A stretch of 64,000 nt of DNA, taken from contig NZ_CP028365.1 of NCBI RefSeq assembly GCF_003033925.1, forward strand, positions 1,550,001 through 1,614,000. The letters are read 5' to 3'. Positions 18,592 to 27,528 of this stretch are shown here, piece after piece. The DNA is from Tannerella serpentiformis (GTDB taxonomy: Bacteria; Bacteroidota; Bacteroidia; Bacteroidales; Tannerellaceae). The notes below the pieces were generated by a model, which worked only from the letters and a program-made list of their open reading frames with translations, did no database searches and was not told the origin of the DNA. Every line of letters starts with the position of its first letter. Position 1 is the first letter of the stretch. A program made the position numbers and the translations under genes.

Positions 18592-20052
18592 ATGAACTAT
18601 ATCACCTCAGAAAACATCCTCTTGATCGGCTCCGTGCTGCTGTTTGTGAGCATCCTGGCCGGCAAGACGGGCTATCGCTTTGGCGTGCCTGTCCTCCTAC
18701 TCTTCCTTTTCGTGGGCATGCTCTTCGGCAGCGACGGATTGGGGCTACAGTTCTCTAACATGGAGAGCGCACAGTTCATTGGCATGGTGGCGCTGACCAT
18801 CATCCTGTTCTCCGGTGGCATGGACACACGGTTTGCTGACGTCCGGCCCGTGGTAGCCCCCGGAGCGGTGCTCTCCACGGTCGGCGTACTGCTGACTACG
18901 GTCTTCACGGGGCTGTTCGTGTGGTGGCTCTCGGGGATGGCTTGGACGAATATCCACTTTGCCTGCGTCACTTCGCTGTTGCTGGCGGCCACGATGTCGT
19001 CCACCGACTCTGCCTCGGTCTTCGCCACCCTACGCTCGCAGCGCATGAACCTCAAGCACAACCTTCGGCCCCTGCTGGAGCTGGAGAGTGGCAGTAACGA
19101 CCCGATGGCCTACATGCTGACGCTCGTCCTGGTCCAACTGGCCACGGCGGATCCCGGAGCGGGCGGCGCCGATTGGGGACACGTGGCGGGGCTCTTCGCG
19201 GTACAGTTTGCCGTGGGCGCCGCCGTCGGATTCGCCATCGGACACTTCGCTGTCTGGAGCCTGAACCGACTGAACATAGACAACGCATCGCTTTACCCCA
19301 TCCTCCTCCTCTCGGTGGCCTTCTTCACTTTCTCCGCCACCGGGCTGCTGCACGGCAACGGCTACCTGGCGGTCTACCTCACGGGGATGATCATCGGTAA
19401 CAACCGCATCCCGTATCGCAAAGAGGTGGCCACGTTCATGGACGGGCTTACGTGGCTTTTTCAGATCATCATGTTCCTCATGCTGGGGCTGCTGGTGAAC
19501 CCGCACGAGATGTTCCGCGTGGCCTGTGTGGCCCTGCTCATAGGCCTTTTTATGATCTGCATCGCCCGGCCAGCCAGTGTCTTCCTTTGCCTCCTACCCT
19601 TCCGGCGGATCAATGCGCGCGCCCGGCTTTTCATCTCGTGGGTGGGGCTGCGGGGCGCGGCGCCCATCATTTTCGCCATCTACCCCGTGATGGCTGGCGT
19701 GGAGGGATCAGACCTGATCTTTAACATCGTCTTCTTCATCACGCTGCTTTCGCTCCTCACGCAAGGCACCACCCTAGCCGCGGCCGCCCGCCTGCTTGGT
19801 CTTTCGGCCCCGCTGGAGAAGACGGGCAACGAATTTGGCGTCGAGCTGCCCGACGAGATCGACTCCGACCTCCGCGACATGACCGTCACCCGCCGTATGC
19901 TGGAGAAAGCCGACACACTGAAAGACATGAACCTCCCAGCCGGCACGTTAGTCATGCTCATCAAGCGCGACGACGAGTTCCTCATCCCCAACGGTTCCCT
20001 CCGGTTACACGAAGGCGACAAGCTGCTGCTGATCTCCGAAAACAAGAAGTAG
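18592..20052 (+). CDS. Potassium/proton antiporter, CPA1 family with C-terminal RCK_C domain
   Basis: A 486-residue inner-membrane cation/proton antiporter of the NhaP2/CvrA type. It has about 12 membrane segments; signature parts are FSGGMDTRF, the TM5-like SSTDSASVFATLR and ELESGSNDPMAYMLT, which supply the ion-binding acidic residues, and SWVGLRGAAPIIFA. After residue 400 comes a soluble TrkA-C/RCK_C domain (LPAGTLVMLIKRDDEFLIPNGSLRLHEGDKLLLI). It probably exports K+ and helps keep cytoplasmic pH and K+ in balance. It may share a transcript with birA. A palindromic element begins 48 bases after the stop. Confidence 0.93.
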   Translation: MNYITSENILLIGSVLLFVSILAGKTGYRFGVPVLLLFLFVGMLFGSDGLGLQFSNMESAQFIGMVALTIILFSGGMDTRFADVRPVVAPGAVLSTVGVLLTTVFTGLFVWWLSGMAWTNIHFACVTSLLLAATMSSTDSASVFATLRSQRMNLKHNLRPLLELESGSNDPMAYMLTLVLVQLATADPGAGGADWGHVAGLFAVQFAVGAAVGFAIGHFAVWSLNRLNIDNASLYPILLLSVAFFTFSATGLLHGNGYLAVYLTGMIIGNNRIPYRKEVATFMDGLTWLFQIIMFLMLGLLVNPHEMFRVACVALLIGLFMICIARPASVFLCLLPFRRINARARLFISWVGLRGAAPIIFAIYPVMAGVEGSDLIFNIVFFITLLSLLTQGTTLAAAARLLGLSAPLEKTGNEFGVELPDEIDSDLRDMTVTRRMLEKADTLKDMNLPAGTLVMLIKRDDEFLIPNGSLRLHEGDKLLLISENKK

Positions 20053-20099
20053 GCAGAAGGCCGCCGACGCTGAGGCGCCCCCGTCATGGGTGTGTATCC

Positions 20100-20212
20100 G
20101 GGTAGGGGCGTATCGCATACGCCCTTCAAGCGCCCCAATGGGGGCGAATGCCGGTACATTCATTCAGCCCTTGCGGCCCGTAAAAGAGGGCGTATGCGAT
20201 ACGCCCCTACCC
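20100..20212. repeat. Palindromic intergenic element, copy 1 (26-bp perfect inverted arms)
   Basis: The left arm (20100-20125) and right arm (20187-20212) are perfect inverted copies, built on GGGTAGGGGCGTATCGC and its complement. The 61-base middle contains a small hairpin (CGCCCC/GGGGCG) and the phrase AATGCCGGTA. A second copy is at 30853-30968 with the same layout, a related middle and changed hairpin sequences. It encodes no protein; it looks like a MITE/REP-type element or a structured RNA. Confidence 0.88.
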
Positions 20213-20365
20213 TACCGTCCGATAGGAGCCACTGGCACGCATGCGGCCCCCAAATGATTCACGGCAGCAGCCGCCGACGCTGAGGCGCCCCCGCTGGATA
20301 TTCCGACAGCAGCCCCTGTGAGCAAGTAGCCCCCGCTGGAAACCATTTGATGAGCGCCTTACGCT

Positions 20366-20690
20366 CAGACACCCCTGTCGGACATTCCAACGGGGCGTCT
20401 TTTTGCTCAGACACCCCCGTCGGACATTCCAACGAGGCGTCTTTTTGCTCAGACACCCCTGTCGGACATTCCAACGAGGCGTCTTTTTGCTCAGACGCCC
20501 CCGTCGGACATTCCAACGAGGCGTCTTTTTGCTCAGACGCCCCCGTCGGACATTCCAACGGGGCGTCTTTTTGCTCAGACACTCCTGTCGGACATTCCAA
20601 CAGGGCGTCTTTTTGCTCAGACGCCCCCAATGGACATTCCAACGGGGCGTCTTTTTGCTCAGACGCCCTCATCCGGACATTTTCGCGCAG
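20366..20690. repeat. Array A5: 42-bp periodic array, 8 units, upstream of pfkA
   Basis: CAGAC opens each unit at 20366, 20408, 20450, 20492, 20534, 20576, 20618 and 20660. Each unit reads roughly AGACGCCCCCGT, CGGACATTCCA, ACGGGGCGTCT, TTTTGCT. This can fold as a hairpin followed by T residues, so every unit looks like a small terminator. A second inverted pair, GGCGTC/GACGCC, spans the unit border and is centred about 20.5 bp from the GGACATTCC palindrome. Units differ in matched ways (CCCCGT/ACGGGG, CCTGT/ACAGG). The bases at 20213-20365 hold no gene that I can see. Confidence 0.92.
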
Positions 20691-20744
20691 CTTCCGGCTG
20701 CCCACGGCCCCTTCCCGATTTTCAGTTGTTCGTTCCCACCGCCC

Positions 20745-20752
20745 TACCTTTG
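20745..20752 (+). promoter_or_regulatory. Promoter -7 box for pfkA
   Basis: TACCTTTG, 30 bases before the ATG. The expected -33 region is a weak TTTTC match. Confidence 0.6.
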
Positions 20753-20782
20753 TCCCCAGCTAACCCATTCATTAAAGGCATT

Positions 20783-21793
20783 ATGAAGATAGGCATCCTC
20801 TCAGCCGGCGGCGACTGCCCCGGTATCAACGCGGCTATCCGCGGCGTGGGCAAAACGGCCCTCCTGCACTACGGCATGGAAGTCGTAGGCATCCACAACG
20901 GCTTCTCCGGCCTGCTGGATCGCGACGTGGAACTCTTTACCGAGCGCACCCTCTCGGGCATCCTCGGCCGAGGCGGCACCATCCTCGGCACCTCGCGCGA
21001 AAAACCCTTCAAGAAGTCCGCCGACGGCTATCTCAGCCATAAGCCCCAGATTATCTATCAGAACTATCACGAGCTGGGCCTCGACGCTCTCGTCTGCATC
21101 GGCGGCAACGGCACCCAGAAGACGGCCTTTAAGCTCGCCAAAATGGGCCTGAACGTCGTCGGCATCCCCAAGACCATCGACAATGACCTTTACGGCACCG
21201 ACTTCTCGTTCGGTTTCGATACAGCCGTCAGCGTGGCCACCGATGCCATCGACCGCCTCCACTCAACCGCCAGCTCGCACAAACGCGTGATGGTGGTCGA
21301 GGTCATGGGCCACAGCGCGGGCTGGATAGCGCTCTATGCCGGCATGGCGGGCGCCGCGGACATCATCCTCCTGCCCGAACTGGGCTACGACATCGACAAG
21401 GTGAACGACAAGGTGATCGAACGCGCCCAACGGGGCAAGCCTTACAGCATCATCGTCCTGGCCGAAGGTCTCCGCACCGGCGCCGAGAGCCCCTCGGACT
21501 ATCTCTCTCACGAAATCGAAGAGGCGACCGGCCTCGAGACGCGTCGCACGGTGCTCGGATACATCCAGCGTGGCGGCTCGCCCTCACCCGCCGACCGCAA
21601 TCTGGCCACCCGCCTCGGGGGTCACGCCACGGAACTGATTGTGCGTGGCGAATTTGGGCGGATGGTGGGCCAGCGCAACGGCCATATGGTCTCCGTGCCA
21701 CTCCAGGAGGTGGCCGGCCGCACGCGACTCGTGCCTGTGGACGACGACCTGATCCGTTGCGGGGAAAAGCTGGGCATTTCGTTCGGTCATTGA
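20783..21793 (+). CDS. pfkA: 6-phosphofructokinase
   Basis: A 336-residue phosphofructokinase of glycolysis that phosphorylates fructose 6-phosphate. Motifs are GGDCPGINAAIRG near the N-terminus, GGNGTQKTA, PKTIDND with the catalytic Asp, MGHSAGWIAL and GYIQRGGSPS. The glycine after GGN (where PPi-dependent enzymes have Asp) argues for ATP use, whereas the lysine in PKTIDND is shared with PPi enzymes, so this belongs with the mixed group III type. Asn replaces the usual Asp in GGDG. I chose the ATG at 20783 because the sugar kinase fold begins at once; the frame upstream runs into the repeat array. Confidence 0.95.
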   Translation: MKIGILSAGGDCPGINAAIRGVGKTALLHYGMEVVGIHNGFSGLLDRDVELFTERTLSGILGRGGTILGTSREKPFKKSADGYLSHKPQIIYQNYHELGLDALVCIGGNGTQKTAFKLAKMGLNVVGIPKTIDNDLYGTDFSFGFDTAVSVATDAIDRLHSTASSHKRVMVVEVMGHSAGWIALYAGMAGAADIILLPELGYDIDKVNDKVIERAQRGKPYSIIVLAEGLRTGAESPSDYLSHEIEEATGLETRRTVLGYIQRGGSPSPADRNLATRLGGHATELIVRGEFGRMVGQRNGHMVSVPLQEVAGRTRLVPVDDDLIRCGEKLGISFGH

Positions 21794-22025
21794 GCCTTCA
21801 CCTCGCGGGCCTGATTCCTGACAGGGCATAGGGCTTTCTCCTGCCGGCCTACCGGTCGACGGGGTGGGCGTCCCTGATGGTCGATGTGGGTATTATAAAT
21901 ACGTACACCGGCCACCGGGTAGATGCCGCGGCGCTCCGACCTCTTTTCGATAGCGGTTGGGGTGCCGCGGTCGTCGTTTCGGATAATTAACGAAGCACAT
22001 TTCGGAGGCCAGCTGTTTATGCACT

Positions 22026-22033
22026 TACATTTG
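22026..22033 (+). promoter_or_regulatory. Promoter -7 box for the metK leader
   Basis: TACATTTG fits TAnnTTTG; a TTTC near 22000 is a possible -33 element. A start a few bases downstream would begin the transcript just before the riboswitch. From the pfkA stop (21794) up to this box I see no gene or clear structure. Confidence 0.6.
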
Positions 22034-22047
22034 CCGCCGAATCAGAC

Positions 22048-22098
22048 ACGTGGAAAGATTTGTAGCGCTTGCAACCACAGGAAAAAATGCTAAACGGC
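22048..22098 (+). promoter_or_regulatory. SAM-II-like riboswitch upstream of metK
   Basis: The layout fits the SAM-II (metA) riboswitch: GTGG at 22050-22053 pairs with CCAC at 22075-22078 around GATTTGTAGCGCTTGCAA, followed by an A-rich linker and GCTAAACGG. Known SAM-II RNAs share the GATTT...TTGCAA loop and the 3' GCTAAA. The loop TAGC (22063-22066) can pair with GCTA (22089-22092) to make the pseudoknot. It lies just after a promoter box and about 100 bases before metK, whose product makes S-adenosylmethionine. This is recognition by eye, not a covariance search. Confidence 0.78.
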
Positions 22099-22195
22099 CA
22101 TCCCCCCTACCCTGCCGGCCGAAGGGCTCCACAATCTCACCCCACTACTCCGATTCATTACAACACATGGTTTTATCACTCAATAAAGAATTGTA

Positions 22196-23488
22196 ATGAG
22201 TTACTTATTCACCTCCGAGTCGGTGTCCGAGGGACACCCCGATAAGGTGGCCGACCAGATCTCGGACGCCTTGCTTGATGAGTTCTTGGCCTATGACCGA
22301 GACTCGAAAGTTGCCTGCGAAACGCTGGTTACGACCGGACAGGTCGTACTGGCTGGAGAAGTTAAATCGAGCGCTTATATCGACGTGCAGGATGTAGCCC
22401 GCCGCGTCATCGAGCGCATCGGCTACACCAAAAGCGAGTATCAATTTGAAGCCAAATCGTGCGGCGTACTCTCCGCTATCCACGAGCAGAGCGGCGACAT
22501 CAACCGCGGCGTAGAGCGCACTGACCCCTACAATCAGGGCGCCGGCGACCAAGGCATGATGTTCGGCTATGCTACCAACGAGACCGAGAACTACATGCCT
22601 CTGGCTCTCGACCTGGCCCACGGCCTCCTCACCGAGCTGGCCTCCATTCGTAAAAATGAACTCGAGAAGATGCCCTACCTCCGGCCGGACGCCAAGAGTC
22701 AGGTGACGATCGAGTACGACGACAACGGGCGCCCGCTGCGCATCGATACGATCGTGATCTCTACCCAGCACGACGATTTTATTAAAGCTGAAGGCGGCCG
22801 CACGCAAGAGCAAGCTGACGCCGAAATGCAACAGAAGATCGCCGACGACGTACGCACGATCCTCGTGCCCCGCGTCAAGGCCCAGTATCCGCCGCACGTT
22901 CAGGCCCTGTTCAACGACGAGATCAAATACTTCGTCAACCCCACGGGCAAGTTCGTCATCGGTGGCCCCCACGGCGACACCGGCCTGACGGGACGCAAAA
23001 TCATCGTCGACACCTACGGCGGCAAGGGCGCCCACGGTGGCGGAGCCTTCTCCGGCAAGGATCCCTCGAAAGTGGACCGTTCCGCTGCCTATGCCGCACG
23101 CCACATCGCTAAGAACCTCGTAGCCGCCGGCGTGGCCGACGAGATGTTGGTTCAGGTATCGTACGCCATCGGCGTCGCCAAACCGATGAACATCTTCGTC
23201 AACACCTTTGGCCGCTCGAACGTGAAGATCAGCGATGGCGAAATCGCTCAAAAAATCTGGGACCTCTTCGACATGCGCCCCAAAGCCATCGAGGAACGGC
23301 TCAAACTGCGTAACCCGATCTACCTCGAGACGGCCTCTTACGGTCATATGGGCCGCACGCCGCAGACGGTGGAGAAGGTGTTCCATTCGCGTTACAGCAG
23401 CGAGCCGACCGTCTGCCGTGTGGAGCTCTTCACCTGGGAGAAGCTCGACTATGTAGACAAGGTCAAAGAGGCTTTCGGACTGAAGTAA
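22196..23488 (+). CDS. metK: S-adenosylmethionine synthetase
   Basis: A 430-residue enzyme making S-adenosylmethionine from methionine and ATP. The N-terminal [25 protein letters not shown] holds metal and ATP ligands; [12 protein letters not shown] and [18 protein letters not shown] are the two family signatures. The length matches the somewhat longer Bacteroidota form. The gene is monocistronic, with its own promoter, a SAM-II-like riboswitch in the leader and a terminator 40 bases after the stop. This suggests feedback control by its product. Confidence 0.98.
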   Translation: MSYLFTSESVSEGHPDKVADQISDALLDEFLAYDRDSKVACETLVTTGQVVLAGEVKSSAYIDVQDVARRVIERIGYTKSEYQFEAKSCGVLSAIHEQSGDINRGVERTDPYNQGAGDQGMMFGYATNETENYMPLALDLAHGLLTELASIRKNELEKMPYLRPDAKSQVTIEYDDNGRPLRIDTIVISTQHDDFIKAEGGRTQEQADAEMQQKIADDVRTILVPRVKAQYPPHVQALFNDEIKYFVNPTGKFVIGGPHGDTGLTGRKIIVDTYGGKGAHGGGAFSGKDPSKVDRSAAYAARHIAKNLVAAGVADEMLVQVSYAIGVAKPMNIFVNTFGRSNVKISDGEIAQKIWDLFDMRPKAIEERLKLRNPIYLETASYGHMGRTPQTVEKVFHSRYSSEPTVCRVELFTWEKLDYVDKVKEAFGLK

Positions 23489-23528
23489 CCCTCCGAGGAA
23501 CATAACCGCCAAAAGCTCTTATATGCCT

Positions 23529-23568
23529 GCCGCCCGTCCGTGCCACGCCGCATGGCGGGCGGCTTTTT
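23529..23568 (+). terminator. Rho-independent terminator after metK
   Basis: GCCGCCCG / CGGGCGGC stem with a 19-base loop followed by five T residues. Confidence 0.85.
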
Positions 23569-23650
23569 CGTTTTGCCCCTGGCGATACCGCCCATCTCTA
23601 CCTCTTACTCCCCCTACTACGTTTCACTACTTCTATTCCTTGCCACCGAC

Positions 23651-25252
23651 ATGAAACCGCTTGCCTGCTATGCCCTCGGCGCCCTGCTCAGCCTCGCCGC
23701 CTGCACCGGACACAAATCTGCCACCGCCGAAACCGAGGCGGAGGACTTCTCCGGGCCCTACAACGAAATGTATCGCCCGCAGATCCACTTCTCGCCCGCC
23801 GAACACTGGATGAACGACCCCAACGGGCTTGTCTATTACGACGGCGAGTATCATCTCTTCTATCAGTACTACCCCGAGAAATCCGTTTGGGGGCCCATGC
23901 ACTGGGGGCACGCCGTCAGCCGTGACCTGATGCACTGGGAACACCTGCCCATCGCCCTCGCTCCGGACAGCCTCGGCTACATCTTCTCCGGAAGTGCCGT
24001 CGTCGATTGGGAGAATACCTCCGGCTTAGGCACGAAGGAGAACCCGCCACTCCTGGCCTTCTTCACCTATCACAACCCCGACGCCGAACAGGCCAAAAAG
24101 ACGGAGGTCGAGTCGCAAGCATTGGCTTACAGCACGGACCACGGCCGTACCTGGACGAAGTATGCTGGCAATCCCATCCTGCCCAACCCCGGTGATGCGC
24201 GCGACTTCCGCGATCCGAAAGTTTTCTGGCACAAAGCGTCGTCACGCTGGATCGTTTCGCTGGCCTGTGGCGACGAGATCCGCTTCTATGCCTCGCCCGA
24301 CTGTAAATCGTGGACCTACCTCAGCAGCTTCGGCCGCGATCGGGGTGGCCACGGCGGCGTGTGGGAGTGCCCCGACCTCTTTCAGCTGCCCGTCGCCGGC
24401 ACGGACGAGACGAAATGGGTGCTCATCGTCAACATCAACCCCGGCGGACCTGCGGGAGGCTCGGCCACGCAGTATTTCGTCGGCGACTTCGACGGCAAGA
24501 CCTTCACCTCGCCCCAGCGCGAAACCCTGTGGATGGATCACGGTGCCGACAACTACGCGGGCGTGACCTGGAGCGACGCGCCGGACGGTCGGCGGATCCT
24601 TATCGGCTGGATGAACAACTGGCTCTACGCCGGCGATAAACCGTGCGTTACCTGGAGCGGCGCCATGACGCTGCCGCGCGAATTAGGTCTCGTGCCGGGG
24701 CCTGACGGCAAGGGCTATCTGCTCACCTCCACGCCCGTCCGCGAGCTGGACGGCCTGCGTGGCGAGACCGTCATGCTGAAAGGTCTGCAAGTGGACGGCA
24801 CACTCGACCTTACGAAGCGCATCCCCTTTGTTCGCTCGGCCCTTGACCTACGTCTCACCTTCGATCTCGCAGCCGCCAAAGGCTCCCTCGCCACACGCTA
24901 CGGCGTCCGCCTCCGGAACACCCAAGGCGAATACATCGACATCGGCTACGACCGCAATCGTCAGGTTTTCTACATCGACCGCACCCACGCCGGATCGAAG
25001 GCACTCCCCGTGAAGGAGTTTGCTGCCGTCCACACGGCCCCCTTCGTCGTAAAGGGCCAGACGGTCGACTGGCGCCTCGTTATTGACCGCGCGTCTGTGG
25101 AGTTCTTCGCTGCCGGCGGACGCGTCTCCATGACCGACGTATTCTACCCCTCGGAGCTTTTCCGCACCGTCGAACTCTTCACCGAGAAAGGCTCCATCCA
25201 TGCCGACGGCGAAGTGACCCAGCTTCAATCCGTATGGAACCCATCGAAATAG
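23651..25252 (+). CDS. GH32 fructan hydrolase lipoprotein (levanase/inulinase/invertase type)
   Basis: A 533-residue predicted lipoprotein (LLSLAACTG lipobox, cysteine about residue 18) that cleaves beta-fructosides. The five-bladed propeller holds the nucleophile D56 in WMNDPNG, the transition-state stabiliser in FRDP (residues 186-189) and the acid/base E239 in WECPDLF. A C-terminal beta-sandwich follows. I chose the ATG at 23651 because it starts the signal sequence; the frame is open 37 codons further upstream. With the fructokinase gene 21 bases later it forms a fructan/sucrose unit. No transporter or SusC/D pair lies nearby. Confidence 0.95.
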   Translation: MKPLACYALGALLSLAACTGHKSATAETEAEDFSGPYNEMYRPQIHFSPAEHWMNDPNGLVYYDGEYHLFYQYYPEKSVWGPMHWGHAVSRDLMHWEHLPIALAPDSLGYIFSGSAVVDWENTSGLGTKENPPLLAFFTYHNPDAEQAKKTEVESQALAYSTDHGRTWTKYAGNPILPNPGDARDFRDPKVFWHKASSRWIVSLACGDEIRFYASPDCKSWTYLSSFGRDRGGHGGVWECPDLFQLPVAGTDETKWVLIVNINPGGPAGGSATQYFVGDFDGKTFTSPQRETLWMDHGADNYAGVTWSDAPDGRRILIGWMNNWLYAGDKPCVTWSGAMTLPRELGLVPGPDGKGYLLTSTPVRELDGLRGETVMLKGLQVDGTLDLTKRIPFVRSALDLRLTFDLAAAKGSLATRYGVRLRNTQGEYIDIGYDRNRQVFYIDRTHAGSKALPVKEFAAVHTAPFVVKGQTVDWRLVIDRASVEFFAAGGRVSMTDVFYPSELFRTVELFTEKGSIHADGEVTQLQSVWNPSK

Positions 25253-25273
25253 CCCACCAAAGACTTCAGAACT

Positions 25274-26125
25274 ATGAATAAGAAACCCCTCATCATCGGT
25301 ATCGGCGAACTGCTCTGGGACGTGCTGCCCACGGGTAAGAAAGCAGGCGGCGCCCCTGTCAATTTCGCCTATCACGCCTCACGCTTCGGCGCCGAGGCTT
25401 ACGCTTTCAGCGCCATTGGTAACGATCCCCTCGGCGATGAGATCCTCACCGAGATCGACCGCATCCGCATCCCTTACATCATTGAGCGCGTCGACTATCC
25501 CACGGGCACTGTCATCGTGGAGCTACGCGACGGCATCCCCAACTACACCATCATGGAGGGCGTCGCGTGGGATCACATCCCCCTGACCGACGAGATGAAG
25601 CAACTGGCCTCACGTGCCGACGCCGTCTGCTTCGGCACTCTGGCTCAGCGCGCCGAGGAGTCGCGTATCACCATCCAGACGCTCCTCTCGCACGTGCCGG
25701 AGAGGGCTCTGCGCGTCTACGACATCAACCTCCGCCAGCATTACTACTCCCGCGAACTGATCACGGCCTCCCTGCGCCATTGCAACGTCTTCAAGATTAA
25801 CGACGAGGAGCTCGACCTGCTGCGCGGCCTCTTCGATCTCGAGACCGACACGCTGCACGACTTCTGCCGCCGCTTTGTGGCCCTGTACAACCTCCGCTAC
25901 CTCATTCTCACTGCGGGGGCTGATTATAGCGCCGTCTTCACCCCCGCCGGCGAATCGTACATCGACACCCCACGCGTGGAGGTGGTCGACACGGTCGGTG
26001 CGGGTGACTCGTTCACGGGCACCTTCATTGCCTCCGTTCTCGACGGTCGCCCACTGGCTGAGGCACATCGTCTGGCCGTAGACCATGCCGCCTACGTCTG
26101 CACCCAAGCCGGCGCCTGGGTATGA
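25274..26125 (+). CDS. Fructokinase, PfkB/ribokinase family
   Basis: A 283-residue carbohydrate kinase. The N-terminal IGELLWDVLPTGKKAGGAPVNFAYHASRFGA is typical of bacterial fructokinases, and the C-terminal GAGDSFTGTFIASVL holds the catalytic Asp and the anion hole. It should phosphorylate fructose released by the GH32 enzyme encoded 21 bases upstream, so the two are very likely one operon. The C-terminus is short, ending soon after the last family helix. Confidence 0.93.
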   Translation: MNKKPLIIGIGELLWDVLPTGKKAGGAPVNFAYHASRFGAEAYAFSAIGNDPLGDEILTEIDRIRIPYIIERVDYPTGTVIVELRDGIPNYTIMEGVAWDHIPLTDEMKQLASRADAVCFGTLAQRAEESRITIQTLLSHVPERALRVYDINLRQHYYSRELITASLRHCNVFKINDEELDLLRGLFDLETDTLHDFCRRFVALYNLRYLILTAGADYSAVFTPAGESYIDTPRVEVVDTVGAGDSFTGTFIASVLDGRPLAEAHRLAVDHAAYVCTQAGAWV

Positions 26126-26189
26126 TTCGTCCTGCGATCACTGCATGATTTCTTGACGAGGAGGGCGGACACAACGGCCCGCCCCCTCT

Positions 26190-26249
26190 CCACCCTCCAC
26201 CCTCTACCCTCTATCCTCTACCCTCTATCCTCTACCCTCTACCCTCTAT
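26190..26249. repeat. CCCTCTA heptamer tract upstream of the LiaF-like gene
   Basis: Seven or more near-perfect copies of CCCTCTA run directly into the ATG of the next gene. The same heptamer is found at 47.9 kb, in inverted form at 30.8 kb, and in diverged copies at 4.5 kb. A change in copy number here would alter the leader but not the reading frame of the protein. Confidence 0.85.
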
Positions 26250-26250
26250 T

Positions 26251-26958
26251 ATGGAAAAAAGAAAATTCGGCTGGCCGCTGCTGCTCATTGCCATCGGCAT
26301 CATCTTCCTACTGAAGAACCTCGGTTTCATCGACCTCAACTTCTACGAACTGCTCTTCTCCTGGCCCATGATCCTTGTGGCCATTGGTGTAGTGCAGCTG
26401 GTCGACCGCTCCTATGTCAGTGGTTTCATCCTGCTCTTCCTGGGCACCGTGTTCATGTTGCCCCGCCTCGACATCATCCAATACGACGCCATGCGTGTCT
26501 TTTGGCCCGTTGTCCTTATTGTCATCGGCACCGCCCTACTCTTTCGTCGCCGCGGCATCTCCTACGCCGCCTCCGCCGATCGCTACCGTGCATCTGCCGC
26601 CAGCACCTCGCCCGACGCCGACGGCTTTGTCCGCATCGACACCTCTTTCAGCGGCTCTAAGACCCTCTTCACCGAACCCGTCTTTCGTGGCGCCATCCTC
26701 CGCAGCACCTTCGGCGGCATCGAGCTCGATCTGCGCAGTGCCCGCCTCGATGACCTCGAAATTTTCGTCGACCTCGACTGCACCTTTAGCGGCATCACCC
26801 TCCGCGTACCCCCTACATGGCGCATTGACTCTCGCATCCGCTCAACCTTCGGCGGCTTCGACGATAAACGTCCCCACCTGCCACCCGATGCCCTCGACAT
26901 GGCGCACACCGTCGTTCTGCGCGGCTCGGCCACCTTTGGCGGTATCGAAGTCAAGTAG
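26251..26958 (+). CDS. LiaF-like membrane protein (DUF5668 plus adhesin-like C-terminal domain)
   Basis: 235 residues. Four hydrophobic helices fill the N-terminal half (FGWPLLLIAIGIIFLLKN, LFSWPMILVAIGVVQLV, GFILLFLGTVFML, VFWPVVLIVIGTALLF). A soluble beta-rich C-terminal domain follows with repeating STFGGIELDL, CTFSGITLRVP and ATFGGIEVK strands, as in LiaF/VraT-type proteins. Firmicute relatives sense envelope stress; the role in Bacteroidota is not established. The heptamer tract ends at its ATG and a 41-bp array starts just after its stop. The protein is complete. Confidence 0.85.
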   Translation: MEKRKFGWPLLLIAIGIIFLLKNLGFIDLNFYELLFSWPMILVAIGVVQLVDRSYVSGFILLFLGTVFMLPRLDIIQYDAMRVFWPVVLIVIGTALLFRRRGISYAASADRYRASAASTSPDADGFVRIDTSFSGSKTLFTEPVFRGAILRSTFGGIELDLRSARLDDLEIFVDLDCTFSGITLRVPPTWRIDSRIRSTFGGFDDKRPHLPPDALDMAHTVVLRGSATFGGIEVK

Positions 26959-26959
26959 T

Positions 26960-27490
26960 GTTTTGACGCTTGCGGAACTCCCGCAAAGGCCCTTTTCTCC
27001 GTTTTGACGCTTGCGGAACTCCCGCAAGGGCCGTTTTCTCCGTTTTGACGTTTGCGGAAGTTCCGCAAGTGCCTTTTTCTCCGTTTTGACGCTTGCGGAA
27101 GTTCCGCAAGGGCCTTTTTCTCCGTTTTGGCGTTTGCGGAACTCCCGCAAGAGCCGTTTTCTCCGTTTGGATGTTTGCGGAAGTTCCGCAAGGGCCCTTT
27201 TCTCCGTTTTGGTGTTTGCGGAAGTTCCGCAAGCGCCCTTTTCTCCATTTTGACGTTTGCAGAACTTCTGCAAGCGCCGTTTTCTCCATTTTGGTGTTTG
27301 CAGAACTTCTGCAAGCGCGCTTTTCTCCATTTTGGTGTTTGCAGAAGTCCTGCAAGCGCCGTTTTCTCCATTTTGACGTTTGCAGAAGTTCTGCAAGCGC
27401 GCTTTTCTCCATTTTGACGTTTGCAGAAGTTCTGCAAGCGCGCTTTTCTCCATTTTGGTGTTTGCAGAACTTCTGCAAGCGCTTAAACCC
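26960..27490. repeat. Array A6: 41-bp periodic array with covarying palindromes, 13 units
   Basis: TTG of the palindrome starts at 26970 and returns every 41 bp to 27462. The first seven units carry TTGCGGAAGTTCCGCAA or TTGCGGAACTCCCGCAA; the last six carry TTGCAGAAGTTCTGCAA and close variants. The change CGG to CAG in the left arm is matched by CCG to CTG in the right arm. The rest of the unit is GGGCCTTTTTCTCCGTTTTGACG or similar. The array starts two bases after the stop of the LiaF-like gene and ends about 40 bases before apbE. Long open frames inside it are by-products of the repeat. Confidence 0.95.
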
Positions 27491-27528
27491 CGACCTGGGT
27501 CTATCTTCGCGCCCCATACATTGATCAG

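Noticed and set aside
20259-20705. A 148-codon minus-strand frame with SEQKDAPLECPTG repeats
   Set aside because: Array A5 read as protein; no start signal and no family.
22048-22098. SAM-I (S-box) riboswitch before metK
   Set aside because: No four-way junction or kink-turn pattern; the short pseudoknot layout fits SAM-II instead.
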